Under the pieces are notes generated by a model that saw only the letters and a program-made list of their open reading frames with translations, searched no databases and was not told the origin of the DNA. Positions 8,419 to 16,568 of a stretch of DNA of 64,000 bases are shown here, one piece after another. The translations under genes were made by a program, and so were the position numbers. The DNA is from Sporobacter termitidis DSM 10068 (GTDB lineage Bacteria; Bacillota; Clostridia; Oscillospirales; Oscillospiraceae), in assembly GCF_900130065.1 (NCBI RefSeq), contig NZ_FQXV01000001.1:28062-92061 (forward strand), in the 5' to 3' direction. How positions within the stretch are numbered: position 1 is the first letter of the stretch; each line of letters starts with the position of its first letter.

Positions 8419-9207
8419 TTATAATCGCGTTGCCATGATGTTGCCGGATTCGTAGCGGCGCAGGCCGCGGCTGAAAAAGACGCCGGCGAGGACGCAGTAC
8501 AGCAGGGACGCTCCCAGGGCCGCCAGAGCCGTGAGCGGAGAAAACGCCCGAAAAAGCCGCAAGGGCACGTGTATCGCCAGGCCGATGGGCAGCAGGCTGT
8601 ACATCAGCGCACGCACGGCGGGGCCGTAGATTTTATCGGGATAGATGGAAAAGTTGATGACAAACTCCGTTGTAAGCTGGCCGATCATGGATGCGTCGCC
8701 CCAGTAAAAAGACAAGGTATGCGCCGTCAGCGTGACGGCGGAAAACAGCAGGCTGCCGAGCAGGACGCCGACAAAAAACCAAAGCCAAGCCGCGGCGGTA
8801 TCATGATACGCCAGCCCCATGAGGATAAAGCCGTAGGCCAGGTCGCCGTACGCCGAAAGGCTGGTCCTGGCGCACAGGACGTTGACGAGCACGTTGCAGG
8901 GCTGCAGGAGATAGGCGTCCAGCTCGCCGCTGACGATGAGCTTTGTGACGTTGGCGGCGTTGGCAAAAAGCACGTTCGCCAGGCCGAACGCCGAGCTCGT
9001 TGTGGCCCAGATAAACAGCACGTCCTGAAAGGAATATCCGGCGATATATCCGCCGAGCTGCTGAAAGGCGATCCACCAGAAGAAGATGAAGGAGCTGTTG
9101 GAAAGGGCCATGCCGAAGGCCTGCGTCAAAAAGCTGGATCTGTACTCCAGGGCGGACGCCAGGTTGAGCCGGAAAAGACACGCGGCGATTTTCAGATGCT
9201 TTTTCAT
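8419..9207 (-). CDS. ABC-2 type transporter permease
   Basis: A 262-residue protein with about six membrane helices, of the ABC-2 permease type that pairs with daunorubicin-like exporter ATPases (PF06182-like). The conserved-looking stretch FANAANVTKLIVSGELDAYL, a cytoplasmic loop of this family, is present. The ATG at 9207 follows GGAGG; upstream readthrough of the same frame overlaps the next gene and is not used. It is the last gene of a three-gene operon (ATPase, permease, permease) and was probably produced by duplication with the preceding permease. The transported substrate is unknown. Confidence 0.82.
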   Translation of the reverse strand: MKKHLKIAACLFRLNLASALEYRSSFLTQAFGMALSNSSFIFFWWIAFQQLGGYIAGYSFQDVLFIWATTSSAFGLANVLFANAANVTKLIVSGELDAYLLQPCNVLVNVLCARTSLSAYGDLAYGFILMGLAYHDTAAAWLWFFVGVLLGSLLFSAVTLTAHTLSFYWGDASMIGQLTTEFVINFSIYPDKIYGPAVRALMYSLLPIGLAIHVPLRLFRAFSPLTALAALGASLLYCVLAGVFFSRGLRRYESGNIMATRL

Positions 9208-9209
9208 CG

Positions 9210-10001
9210 TTAACCTCCATTCAATTGAAGGCGCCGCACGCTTCCGCGGTAGCAGAGCAGGACAAGCACCACGGATACGGCCGCCCACAATGCCTGCCGG
9301 GGAATGAGCGCCCGGAAGAGGGCGGGAGAGTAGTCCACGAATAACCTCGATGGCGCCCAGTACACGTACGAAAACGGCAGGCTTTTCGCCACCGGCTGCA
9401 GCCAAGAGGGCAGAAACTCCACCGGCAGGAACATCCCCAGCATAAAGGTCAGCTTCTGATAAATGAAAAACAGCGCCCCGTTGTCTTCCATGACGAAGGA
9501 GGACAGCCCGATCAGCATCAGGAAAAAGAAGTTGATGACAACCGCCAGCGCGACGGATAAGAGGAGCGGCGGCAGGACGCTGATGTGAAAGCCCGGCAGC
9601 GGCCCGGCAAAAACGAGCCCCAGTACGGCGGCCAACAGGCCGCAGGCGCACAAATTGAGCAGCAACAGGCCGAGAGAGTTTGCAAACTGATAAAAAACGT
9701 AATGGGCCGGCCGGCCAATCAGATACGCGATGGCGCCCGACTTGACGTCCTCGTTCATGGTACTGAAGATGCCGGTGCCGCAGCAAAAGCCGATGTATTC
9801 CGTAAAAATCAGGTACCATATCAGTTGAGCGTAACTGTACCCGTTGACGCTGCCTTCTTTGTAGATGGCGCGCCAGAGCATGACGAAAACGTAGATAAAC
9901 ACCGTGTAAAAGACAAATCTTGAAAACAGGGACGCCTTATAGGCCACCGCGTTTTTCAGGCTCACCCGCGCGATCACGGCGTATTTCCGCAGCTTTTTCA
10001 T
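9210..10001 (-). CDS. ABC-2 type transporter permease
   Basis: A 263-residue membrane protein with about six helices, related to the gene downstream of it. The matching loop reads STMNEDVKSGAIAYLIGRP, which corresponds to the GELDAYLLQP region of its partner. The start overlaps the end of the ATPase gene by four bases, and its stop is two bases from the next start, so the three genes are one transcription unit. Two such permeases plus one ATPase form a complete exporter. Confidence 0.82.
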   Translation of the reverse strand: MKKLRKYAVIARVSLKNAVAYKASLFSRFVFYTVFIYVFVMLWRAIYKEGSVNGYSYAQLIWYLIFTEYIGFCCGTGIFSTMNEDVKSGAIAYLIGRPAHYVFYQFANSLGLLLLNLCACGLLAAVLGLVFAGPLPGFHISVLPPLLLSVALAVVINFFFLMLIGLSSFVMEDNGALFFIYQKLTFMLGMFLPVEFLPSWLQPVAKSLPFSYVYWAPSRLFVDYSPALFRALIPRQALWAAVSVVLVLLCYRGSVRRLQLNGG

Positions 10002-10987
10002 CGGACGGCCTCCTTCTGGAAAATGGCGGCGATGATATCCTCCATGGGCGGGTTGTTGATGGTGATATCCAGGACGTTGCCCGTCATGCTCAGGCGCTCC
10101 ATCACGTCGCCGATGGGACGGACAGCGGTGTCCACCGTCAGCGTGGCCTTCTGCCCGCCGCTCTCCGACGACACCGTGACACCGGGGAGCGCCGGTATCC
10201 GCTGCGGCGTGCCGAAGCGCACATCGATCAGCTTTTTGCCGAGATAATCGCTCTTGAGTCTTTCCACAGAGGCGTCCAGCACGATGCCGCCGTGATCGAT
10301 GACAACGGCGCGGCGGCAGAGCTGCTCGATGTCGGCTGGGTCGTGGCTCGTGAGGAAAACAGTCGTCCCGTGCTCCCGGTTTCGGCGCGCGATCAACTCG
10401 CGGATGGCCTGCTTGACCACAACGTCCAGGCCGATGGTGGGCTCGTCGAGAAAAAGCAGCTCCGGCTCATGCAGCAATGAAGCGGCGACCTCACAGCGGA
10501 TGCGTTGGCCCAGAGAGAGCTTGCGCACCGGCGTATGCAGAAATTCGCCCAGCCCAAAAAGCTCGGTCAGCTCCGCCACCCGGCGCCGGCACTCCGCGTT
10601 ATCAATCTCGTAAATAGCGGCCAGCAGCGTAAAGCTGTCCACGGCCGGCAGGTGCAGCCAGAGCTGCGACTTTTGGCCGAAAACCGTCCCGATGCGCATG
10701 GCCAGCTTCCGGCGCTCCCGGGCGGGCGACAGGCCAAGTACCGAAAGCTCTCCGGCTGTGGGATACAGAATGCCGCACAGCATCTTGATGAACGTGGACT
10801 TGCCGGCGCCGTTGGGCCCGATGAAGGCCAGCATTTCACCCTGTTCCACGTTCAGGCTGATCCCGCGTACGGCGTCGACAGATATCCACTGAGGCCGTAC
10901 CAGCGCGCGGAAGCTCGCCGCCAGGCCTTCGGCCTTGACGCGCGCGCGGTATGTTTTACCGAGGTCTTTCGTTTCGATTGCCTTCAT
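9998..10987 (-). CDS. ABC transporter ATP-binding protein (ABC-2 exporter)
   Basis: A 329-residue ATPase. Walker A is GPNGAGKST, the signature is LSLGQRIRCE (LSLGQ in place of LSGGQ, common in this subfamily), Walker B is LLFLDEPTIGLD and the H-loop is TSHDPADIEQL. The C-terminal 90 residues are a regulatory extension as in daunorubicin-resistance-type (COG4586-like) ATPases. The ATG at 10987 is chosen because AAAGGCGGG precedes it; the frame stays open further upstream but runs through the terminator hairpin. It is first in the operon with two permeases, and a promoter, a 21-residue leader frame and a terminator lie upstream, suggesting attenuation. Confidence 0.88.
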   Translation of the reverse strand: MKAIETKDLGKTYRARVKAEGLAASFRALVRPQWISVDAVRGISLNVEQGEMLAFIGPNGAGKSTFIKMLCGILYPTAGELSVLGLSPARERRKLAMRIGTVFGQKSQLWLHLPAVDSFTLLAAIYEIDNAECRRRVAELTELFGLGEFLHTPVRKLSLGQRIRCEVAASLLHEPELLFLDEPTIGLDVVVKQAIRELIARRNREHGTTVFLTSHDPADIEQLCRRAVVIDHGGIVLDASVERLKSDYLGKKLIDVRFGTPQRIPALPGVTVSSESGGQKATLTVDTAVRPIGDVMERLSMTGNVLDITINNPPMEDIIAAIFQKEAVR

Positions 10988-11016
10988 GATATTCCCGCCT
11001 TTCGTTATTTCGGGCA

Positions 11017-11052
11017 AAATAAAAACTCCGGGACGATACATCGTCTCGGAGT
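11017..11052 (-). terminator. Attenuator terminator upstream of the ABC-2 operon
   Basis: On the minus strand, 11040-11052 pairs with 11025-11037 (12 of 13 positions) followed by a run of eight bases, seven of them T (11017-11024). It lies between the operon promoter and the first gene, so it must be bypassed for expression. Upstream segments can form competing stems: 11114-11126 can pair with segments further on. Confidence 0.6.
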
Positions 11053-11113
11053 AAAATACGTCGATCCCCGGCCGATGCAACGCCAAAAGCGCCCGCACCG
11101 GCTTACTGAAAAG

Positions 11114-11179
11114 CTACCGGCGCGACCGTTGAAGTACGATTCGCATCTGCCGCTGGGGCATCGGGAAATTACTGTTCAT
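11114..11179 (-). CDS. Putative 21-residue leader peptide of the ABC-2 operon
   Basis: The frame MNSNFPMPQRQMRIVLQRSR plus one more R starts about 30 bases after the promoter and has TGGAGA at 11187-11192, seven bases from the ATG. Its last codons (CGCGCCGG) can pair with CCGGTGCG just downstream. That segment can alternatively pair with a later GCATCGG, giving mutually exclusive stems before the terminator. The arginine-rich end is notable. Function is inferred from layout. Confidence 0.5.
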   Translation of the reverse strand: MNSNFPMPQRQMRIVLQRSRR

Positions 11180-11209
11180 AAAGAAGTCTCCATCGAAGTT
11201 ATTAGGCAG

Positions 11210-11238
11210 ATTATACTGTGGCAAAAAGTGGATGTCAA
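11210..11238 (-). promoter_or_regulatory. Consensus promoter of the ABC-2 operon
   Basis: Minus-strand TTGACA (11233-11238) and TATAAT (11210-11215), both perfect sigma-A hexamers, with a 17-bp spacer. Such a strong promoter before a terminator fits control by premature termination. Confidence 0.82.
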
Positions 11239-11270
11239 GATTTTTATTTTATCAAAGCGCCGGGGAATAA

Positions 11271-11312
11271 AATGAGGCAGGCTGTTTTCACTGAGAGACA
11301 GCCTGCCTCATT
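11271..11312. terminator. Orphan bidirectional hairpin
   Basis: A perfect 15-bp stem (11271-11285 with 11298-11312) with A and T runs on its outer sides, a classic terminator. It lies between two divergent transcription units, upstream of both, so no gene obviously ends here. It may insulate the region or be left from a lost gene. Confidence 0.6.
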
Positions 11313-11406
11313 TTATCGTTGCTGCTGCAAATAGGGGAGAGATCCCGCCATAACGTGAAAGTCATGTTAATTATTACATAAAAAACATACTGATTTTAAA
11401 GTTATA

Positions 11407-11435
11407 TTGACAGGTATTACTAAAATAGCTATATC
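11407..11435 (+). promoter_or_regulatory. Candidate promoter for the secreted protein gene
   Basis: TTGACA (11407-11412), 17-bp spacer, TATATC (11430-11435). The -35 is perfect and the -10 moderate. It lies about 115 bp upstream of the start at 11549. Confidence 0.5.
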
Positions 11436-11548
11436 TAGAAATATATCCCAATAATTGAGGCGCATACATCAACGGACACCCCCGGCATTTTCGAAGAACG
11501 CGAAGGTATCCCCAGGCGACATCGGCAAATTATAATATAGGAGGGCAA

Positions 11549-12403
11549 ATGATGAAAAAAGTACTCGCGCTCGTCATCGCCATGATCCTGCTGGCGGCGG
11601 TGACACCAATGACCCTGGCCGCTGACGCCACCGTGTATGTCAGCGTCAGCGTGGACGGGCAGCTCGACGTTGCGGCACAACCCGTCACAGTCACCGACAT
11701 GACCGTACAGGGCGCCATCAAGGCGGCCCACAAAGCCTACTACTCCGGCGGCGAAGACGGTTATGCCGGCGGCATCGACAAGACCTACAACATGTTCCTC
11801 ATCACAAGGGCGTGGGGCGTGACGGCGACGCCCTACGTCATCCTCAACGGCGCGCCCCTCGGGTCGGACCCGGCAAATCCCGCCACGGCCGACGTTGCGC
11901 CGGTCAAGGCCGGCGACAACATTGTCATCTCCGTCTCCAGCGATCCGGCCGTCGCTGCTCAGGCCATAGCGTTGACGGCCACTATTGCCGATGGGAAAGC
12001 GACCGTGACGGCCACAAGCTGGACGCTGGACTTTACGACCTTTGCGTATTCCTCCGCGCCGCTGGCCGACGCGGCCGTCGTGGACCCGGATACAGGCGCC
12101 GCGCTGGGCACGACGGACCAGAGCGGCAGCGTCACCACAGATGTTCCGGCCGGCGGTGTCGTTGCCGTTGACGGCCTGGCGGCCATCAACGTGAACGCCG
12201 CCGCGTCCAGCCCCGCCGTGCCGGCGCCGACTGCGTCCGCCCCGGCGGCACCGGCTGCCGAAGACACCCCGTTGTTTTATCCTCCGACAAATTCGATGCT
12301 CATTGCCATGGCCATCGTTCTGCCGCCGATCATCGTCGTTATCTGCATCAAGACGTCAAAGCAGTCGCGCCTGGACAAGAAAGCTGCCGAGACCAAGAAA
12401 TAG
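11549..12403 (+). CDS. Secreted, membrane-anchored protein with DUF4430-like segment
   Basis: 284 residues. The N-terminus is a clear signal peptide (MKKVLALVIAMILLAAVTP, cut near MTLAADA). Residues of about 28-130 look like a beta-rich domain (GAIKAAHKAYY, then YVILNGAPLG, then PVKAGDNIVISV) that reminds me of the DUF4430/transcobalamin-like fold, but this is a weak resemblance. An Ala/Pro-rich linker (about 215-240) leads to a C-terminal membrane helix and a lysine-rich tail, so the protein is held on the outer face of the membrane. The next gene is a BacA/SbmA-like transporter, which suggests a surface ligand-binding role, perhaps for corrinoid. No firm family assignment. Confidence 0.6.
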   Translation: MMKKVLALVIAMILLAAVTPMTLAADATVYVSVSVDGQLDVAAQPVTVTDMTVQGAIKAAHKAYYSGGEDGYAGGIDKTYNMFLITRAWGVTATPYVILNGAPLGSDPANPATADVAPVKAGDNIVISVSSDPAVAAQAIALTATIADGKATVTATSWTLDFTTFAYSSAPLADAAVVDPDTGAALGTTDQSGSVTTDVPAGGVVAVDGLAAINVNAAASSPAVPAPTASAPAAPAAEDTPLFYPPTNSMLIAMAIVLPPIIVVICIKTSKQSRLDKKAAETKK

Positions 12404-12506
12404 CGCCCAGGCGGCTGTTCCCCGACTGTTACGTCAGCGATGCCGAAATGATCTCTGATATTTCAGGTATGCTGGGCATTCAAAATAATTATTGAAGGAG
12501 ATAACA

Positions 12507-14258
12507 ATGAGGAACCTAATAAAGACTGTAAAACAAATAGGGAGGCTGTCGGCTCCTTACTGGATAAGGTCTGAGGACCGGGCAAAGGCCTGGCTGCTGA
12601 TCCTGGCCGACGTGGCCTTGATGGTCCTCGTCGTCATGGCCAATGTCCGTTATAATAAATGGTTTTTGGACTGGACCAACGCCTTTATGCTGAGCAATTA
12701 CGCGCTGTGGAAGCAGCAGCTCGTTTTGTTCCTGGCAATTGCCGCTGCCTTGACCCTCTCGGCCGGGCTCAAGGCCTACATCGAAGGATGGCTGACGGTC
12801 AGCTGGCGCAACTGGATGACGTCCCGCTATCTGGATGACTGGATGAACAATCACAATCACTACAGGCTGCAGATTACCGGCAATTCGACCGATAACCCCG
12901 ACCAGCGTATTCAAGAGGACATTAACCTGTTTATCACGAATTTCATTACATACACGCTGCAGCTGATCCAGCAGATCATCATGTTCGCGATATTCCTGAT
13001 GATCCTTTGGGACCTGTCCAGTGCGATTCCGCTTTTCCTCGGCGGTACAGACTGGTCCTTCCCGGGGTATTTCATCGTCATCGCGCTTGTCTGGGCGTTC
13101 CTGACCACCTTTATCGTCCACAAGGTCGGCAGAAGGCTGGTCAAACTCAACTATAATCAGCAGAGATATGAGGCGGACTTCCGTTTCTCACTGGTCCGCG
13201 TCAGAGAAAACAGCGAGCAGATATCCCTGCTGCGCGGCGAGGACGTGGAACATGAAAGCCTCATGGTCCGGCTTGGCGACGTTATCGCCAACACGTTCAG
13301 AGTGGTCAGCAGGATGATGAAAACGCTTCTATGGAACACCGGACTTTCAATGCTGAACGGTCTCGTTATTTCGGTGCTCCTGGGACCGTCCTACTTCGCG
13401 GGGTCGATTCCCGGCGGATACGGTGCCATCATGCAGATATCGCAGGCTTTCCAGACCGTCCTCACCGCGTTCACATTCTTCCAGACGTCGTATGTCGGGC
13501 TGGCCACCTGGAAAGCCGTCATCAACCGTCTTTCCGACTTCCTTGACAGCTCCAGGCACAGCGAGGAAATCCTGGCCAATTCCGAGATCAATATCACAAA
13601 GCACGCGCTGGACGAAATCAGGGTCGACCGGCTGGACGCCAATCTGCCCACCGGACAGCTGCAAATTTCAGCAAAGGACATGGTGATCAAGCACGGCGAG
13701 AAGGTTCTTGTAAAAGGGAAAACCGGGGCCGGCAAAACGACGCTGTTCCGTGTCATCGCGGATATCTGGCCCTTCGGCCAGGGGAGCCTGCGCATGCCGG
13801 AGGACAAAAAAATCATGGTGCTCCCGCAGCAGCCATACCTGCCCATCGGCAGGCTTGTGGACGCCATCTGCTATCCCGAGCCGGCGGAGAAATACAGCCG
13901 CCCGGCTATTGAACAGGCGCTACGGGATGTGGACCTTGAAAAATTTGTCCCCAGGCTCGATGAGGTCGCGCATTGGAATCATCTACTCTCCGGCGGCGAG
14001 CAGCAGCGCGTGGCCGTTGCCAGAGCGCTTTTGTATAACCCCGATTATCTGTTCTTCGACGAAGCCACGGCGTCCATGGATGAGCCTTCGGAAGAGGTAC
14101 TCTATACGATGCTGCTTGATCGGATGAAGGATGCGACCATCGTATCGATCGGCCATCGCTCGTCCCTGCAGAAATTCCACGACAGGACGATCGTTGCCGA
14201 GCAGCAGCCCGGCGGCACCTACAGATTTGTGGAGGAGCAGGCCGCATTAAAGTACTGA
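12507..14258 (+). CDS. SbmA/BacA-like ABC transporter (fused permease and ATPase)
   Basis: 583 residues. The membrane domain (about residues 1-340) has the ABC_membrane_2/SbmA-BacA character: NVRYNKWFLDWTNAF, the WRNWMTSRYLDDWM motif and the NPDQRIQEDI motif typical of the YddA/BacA/ABCD group. The ATPase domain has Walker A GKTGAGKTT, signature LSGGEQQRVAVARAL, Walker B YLFFDEATASMDE and a GHRSSL H-loop. Relatives import vitamin B12 and peptides (for example mycobacterial Rv1819c). With corrinoid-protein genes nearby, corrinoid uptake is a reasonable guess. The ATG at 12507 is chosen since GAAGGAG ends six bases upstream. Confidence 0.85.
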   Translation: MRNLIKTVKQIGRLSAPYWIRSEDRAKAWLLILADVALMVLVVMANVRYNKWFLDWTNAFMLSNYALWKQQLVLFLAIAAALTLSAGLKAYIEGWLTVSWRNWMTSRYLDDWMNNHNHYRLQITGNSTDNPDQRIQEDINLFITNFITYTLQLIQQIIMFAIFLMILWDLSSAIPLFLGGTDWSFPGYFIVIALVWAFLTTFIVHKVGRRLVKLNYNQQRYEADFRFSLVRVRENSEQISLLRGEDVEHESLMVRLGDVIANTFRVVSRMMKTLLWNTGLSMLNGLVISVLLGPSYFAGSIPGGYGAIMQISQAFQTVLTAFTFFQTSYVGLATWKAVINRLSDFLDSSRHSEEILANSEINITKHALDEIRVDRLDANLPTGQLQISAKDMVIKHGEKVLVKGKTGAGKTTLFRVIADIWPFGQGSLRMPEDKKIMVLPQQPYLPIGRLVDAICYPEPAEKYSRPAIEQALRDVDLEKFVPRLDEVAHWNHLLSGGEQQRVAVARALLYNPDYLFFDEATASMDEPSEEVLYTMLLDRMKDATIVSIGHRSSLQKFHDRTIVAEQQPGGTYRFVEEQAALKY

Positions 14259-14281
14259 CCGGCATTTCTTTTCCCTGACAT

Positions 14282-14356
14282 AAAGGATTCTTCGGGGCCG
14301 GAGCTCCTCGGAATGACACAGCATGTCGTTCCCGGCCGGCAGGCGAAGAATCCTTT
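14282..14356. repeat. Long imperfect palindrome, possible dispersed repeat
   Basis: A perfect outer 13-bp stem (14282-14294 with 14344-14356) and an inner GGAATGACA/TGTCGTTCC stem form one 75-bp hairpin just after the ABC transporter stop. The sequence resembles short palindromic repeats dispersed in many bacterial genomes. It can also serve as a terminator (TTTCTTATTT follows). Confidence 0.55.
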
Positions 14357-14461
14357 CTTATTTAGCGGCGCGCGCCCCGGTTTCCTTAAGATTTTTTTTA
14401 ATTGAAATACCCGGACGTTCGTGATAGAATCAATAAGAATTGCATTGTTGGGGAGAAAGAA

Positions 14462-15106
14462 ATGACGACGCTGGAACGCATTAGTGATTATCTGCAAAAG
14501 GGTCGTTCTGCAAAGGTTCAGGAAGCGGTGCAACAGGCTCTTGAAGAAAAAATCCCACCGCGAATCATCATGGAAAAAGGCCTCCTTGACGGGATGCGCG
14601 TTGTGGCGAACCTGTTCAAGCTTGATGAAGTGTTCGTTCCGCAGGTCCTCGTGGCCTCCCGCGCCATCAATGCCGGACTGCAGATATTAAAGCCCTATCT
14701 GCTGGAGGATAGTTCGGAATCGCCGGGAATCATTGTGATCGGCACCGTCAAGGGCGATATGCACGATATCGGGAAAAATATCGTCCGCATCATGATGGAG
14801 AGCAAGGGGCTTAAGGTCGTGGATCTGGGCGTCGACGTTTCCGCGGAGCAGTTTTTCAGCGCCGCTGTGGAAAATAACGCTGATATCGTCTGCTGCTCGG
14901 CGCTCCTGACGGCGACGATGGAAGAAATGCGTCACGTGGTCGAGCTGTTCAGTGAAAAGAACTATAGGGACAAGGTCAAGATCATGGTCGGCGGCGCACC
15001 GGTCACGCAGCGGTTCTGCGATCATATCGGCGCCGATATTTATACGGACGACGCCGTGGAAGCGGCCACGGTGGCCTTTGATTTGTGCGTTAAAAAGGTT
15101 TCGTGA
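14462..15106 (+). CDS. Corrinoid-binding methyltransferase protein (MtaC/MtmC-like)
   Basis: 214 residues. An N-terminal helical cap domain (about 1-88) is followed by a B12-binding Rossmann domain. The base-off/His-on motif DMHDIGKN is present, with the cobalt-ligating histidine at H101, followed by VVDLGVDV and the MVGGAPVT loop. These proteins carry a methyl group on cobalamin between a substrate-specific methyltransferase and a folate- or CoM-dependent one. The ATG at 14462 follows GGGGAGA. It is a paralogue of the corrinoid gene at 19560 and lies next to a PocR-AraC regulator and a UroD-family methyltransferase. The methyl donor is unknown. Confidence 0.9.
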   Translation: MTTLERISDYLQKGRSAKVQEAVQQALEEKIPPRIIMEKGLLDGMRVVANLFKLDEVFVPQVLVASRAINAGLQILKPYLLEDSSESPGIIVIGTVKGDMHDIGKNIVRIMMESKGLKVVDLGVDVSAEQFFSAAVENNADIVCCSALLTATMEEMRHVVELFSEKNYRDKVKIMVGGAPVTQRFCDHIGADIYTDDAVEAATVAFDLCVKKVS

Positions 15107-15119
15107 TTGACATAAAACC

Positions 15120-15147
15120 GCGCGGGCATCATCGCCTGCGCTTTTTT
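15120..15147 (+). terminator. Terminator of the corrinoid protein gene
   Basis: GCGCGGGC (15120-15127) pairs with GCCTGCGC (15134-15141), followed by six T bases and further T-rich sequence. It lies 13 bp after the stop. Confidence 0.85.
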
Positions 15148-15178
15148 ATTTTTTTATTTTCTGGGAAAAACATAAAAG

Positions 15179-15207
15179 TTGACAAAAATACAATTCAGCT
15201 TTATTCT
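15179..15207 (+). promoter_or_regulatory. Promoter of the PocR-AraC regulator gene
   Basis: TTGACA (15179-15184), 17-bp spacer, TATTCT (15202-15207), about 58 bp before the start codon. Confidence 0.6.
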
Positions 15208-15264
15208 AAATTAGATAAAAAATTTACATGGATTTAATTTTTTAATGAGAAGGGGGGGCGGGCA

Positions 15265-16512
15265 ATGGTACCACGTTTGCAAGAGAAATGCGAGAAATAT
15301 CAAAAGCATTTTTCCGAGCTTTTGGAAATCGGCTGCAAGATCGTCGACGTGCCTGAAAATGAACCGCCTTGTCTGCTGCACCAGGATGAACTGAAGAATT
15401 TCTGCGCGCACTGCACATACCGGACCGACGAGCTTCAAACGCACCTGTACGGCTGCCATGAGGCGCACCGCTGGAACGGCAGATACATCTATTACTGCCC
15501 GTTGGGCCTGACGTTCGTCGCGGCGTCTATTTCCAACAGCTCCGGCGCGCTGGCCGGCGGGCTCGTGCTGGGCCCGTTTGTCATGGGAGACGTCGACGAC
15601 GTTCTGGTGGACCTGCCGAATCAGGAGATGGCCTGGTCCGTTTCCCAGCTGAGCGAGTTTTCGACACAAAAGGTCCAGCACATCTCGGAGATATTGTCGG
15701 TGGTGACGGCGCACATCTCGGGCGTCGAGCATCAGAAGCTCCAGAATCTCCTGTATGACCAGGAGAAGATCCTCAAGGAGATCTATGTCGCCAAGGACTA
15801 CTATGAGGACATGGACACCCAAAGCGCGGACATGCTTCTGCAATTCGAGAAGGATCTTAGGATCGCCGTGCTGCGCGGGGAGAAAAATTCGGCGCTGCAG
15901 ATGCTCAACGAGATGCTGGCGCATATCTACGTTTATTCGAACTTTGACATCAGCGCCATCAAGGCGCGGCTACTGGAGCTGCTGGTCATCCTGTCCCGCG
16001 CCACTATTGAGGCGGGCGCCGACCCGACGGAGACGTTCCGGCTGTCGGAAAACTTTATATTGCAGATCGAATCGTATGTGGACGTCGACCAGCTGGCCTT
16101 CTGGATATCGGACATCGTCCGGCGGTTCATCGTCCAGGCCTTCGACCTGGCGCAGGTCAAGCATTCCGACGTGGTGTTCAAGATCACAAACTATATCAAG
16201 AAAAACTGCGCCGAGAAGCTCACCCTCGATTCGCTGGCGAAGGAGGTCTACCTGAGCAAGTCGTATCTGTCGAGCATTTTCAAGCAGGAGACCGGCATGA
16301 GCCTGACGGCGTATATCACGAAGGTGCGCGTCGAGAAGAGCAAAAAAATGCTTTTGGAGGACGGTGTCAGCCTCGCCATCATTTCCAGCCAGTGCGGGTT
16401 CAAGGACCAGAGCTATTTCACCAAAGTTTTCAAAAAAGAGACCGGCGTTTCGCCGAAGCGCTTCCGCAACAACTATTTCGGGGACACGTCGAATAAATCC
16501 TTTGAGGATTGA
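15265..16512 (+). CDS. PocR-domain AraC-family transcriptional regulator
   Basis: 415 residues. The N-terminal part (about 10-170) looks like a PocR sensory domain with conserved cysteines (LHQDELKNFCAHC, YGCHEAHRW, YYCPLGLTFVAA). A helical linker leads to two AraC-type helix-turn-helices from about residue 310 (LTLDSLAKEVYLSKSYLSS, then SQCGFKDQSYFTKVFKK). PocR domains are known in regulators of cobalamin-linked and one-carbon pathways, and this gene sits between a corrinoid protein gene and a methyltransferase gene, so it probably controls one or both. The ligand is unknown. Confidence 0.85.
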   Translation: MVPRLQEKCEKYQKHFSELLEIGCKIVDVPENEPPCLLHQDELKNFCAHCTYRTDELQTHLYGCHEAHRWNGRYIYYCPLGLTFVAASISNSSGALAGGLVLGPFVMGDVDDVLVDLPNQEMAWSVSQLSEFSTQKVQHISEILSVVTAHISGVEHQKLQNLLYDQEKILKEIYVAKDYYEDMDTQSADMLLQFEKDLRIAVLRGEKNSALQMLNEMLAHIYVYSNFDISAIKARLLELLVILSRATIEAGADPTETFRLSENFILQIESYVDVDQLAFWISDIVRRFIVQAFDLAQVKHSDVVFKITNYIKKNCAEKLTLDSLAKEVYLSKSYLSSIFKQETGMSLTAYITKVRVEKSKKMLLEDGVSLAIISSQCGFKDQSYFTKVFKKETGVSPKRFRNNYFGDTSNKSFED

Positions 16513-16524
16513 GTTAAAAAAAGG

Positions 16525-16561
16525 GCGCGCCGCTTGAAGATTTCAGGCGGCGCGCATTTTT
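16525..16561. terminator. Bidirectional terminator
   Basis: GCGCGCCGC (16525-16533) pairs with GCGGCGCGC (16547-16555), with an A run before and a T run after. It serves the regulator (plus) and the convergent methyltransferase gene (minus). Confidence 0.85.
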
Positions 16562-16568
16562 TATGTAC

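Noticed and set aside
8419..9819. Reading the last ABC-2 permease as a 466-residue protein
   Set aside because: The extra N-terminal part is the second permease read in another frame. A ribosome binding site and ATG at 9207 mark the true start.
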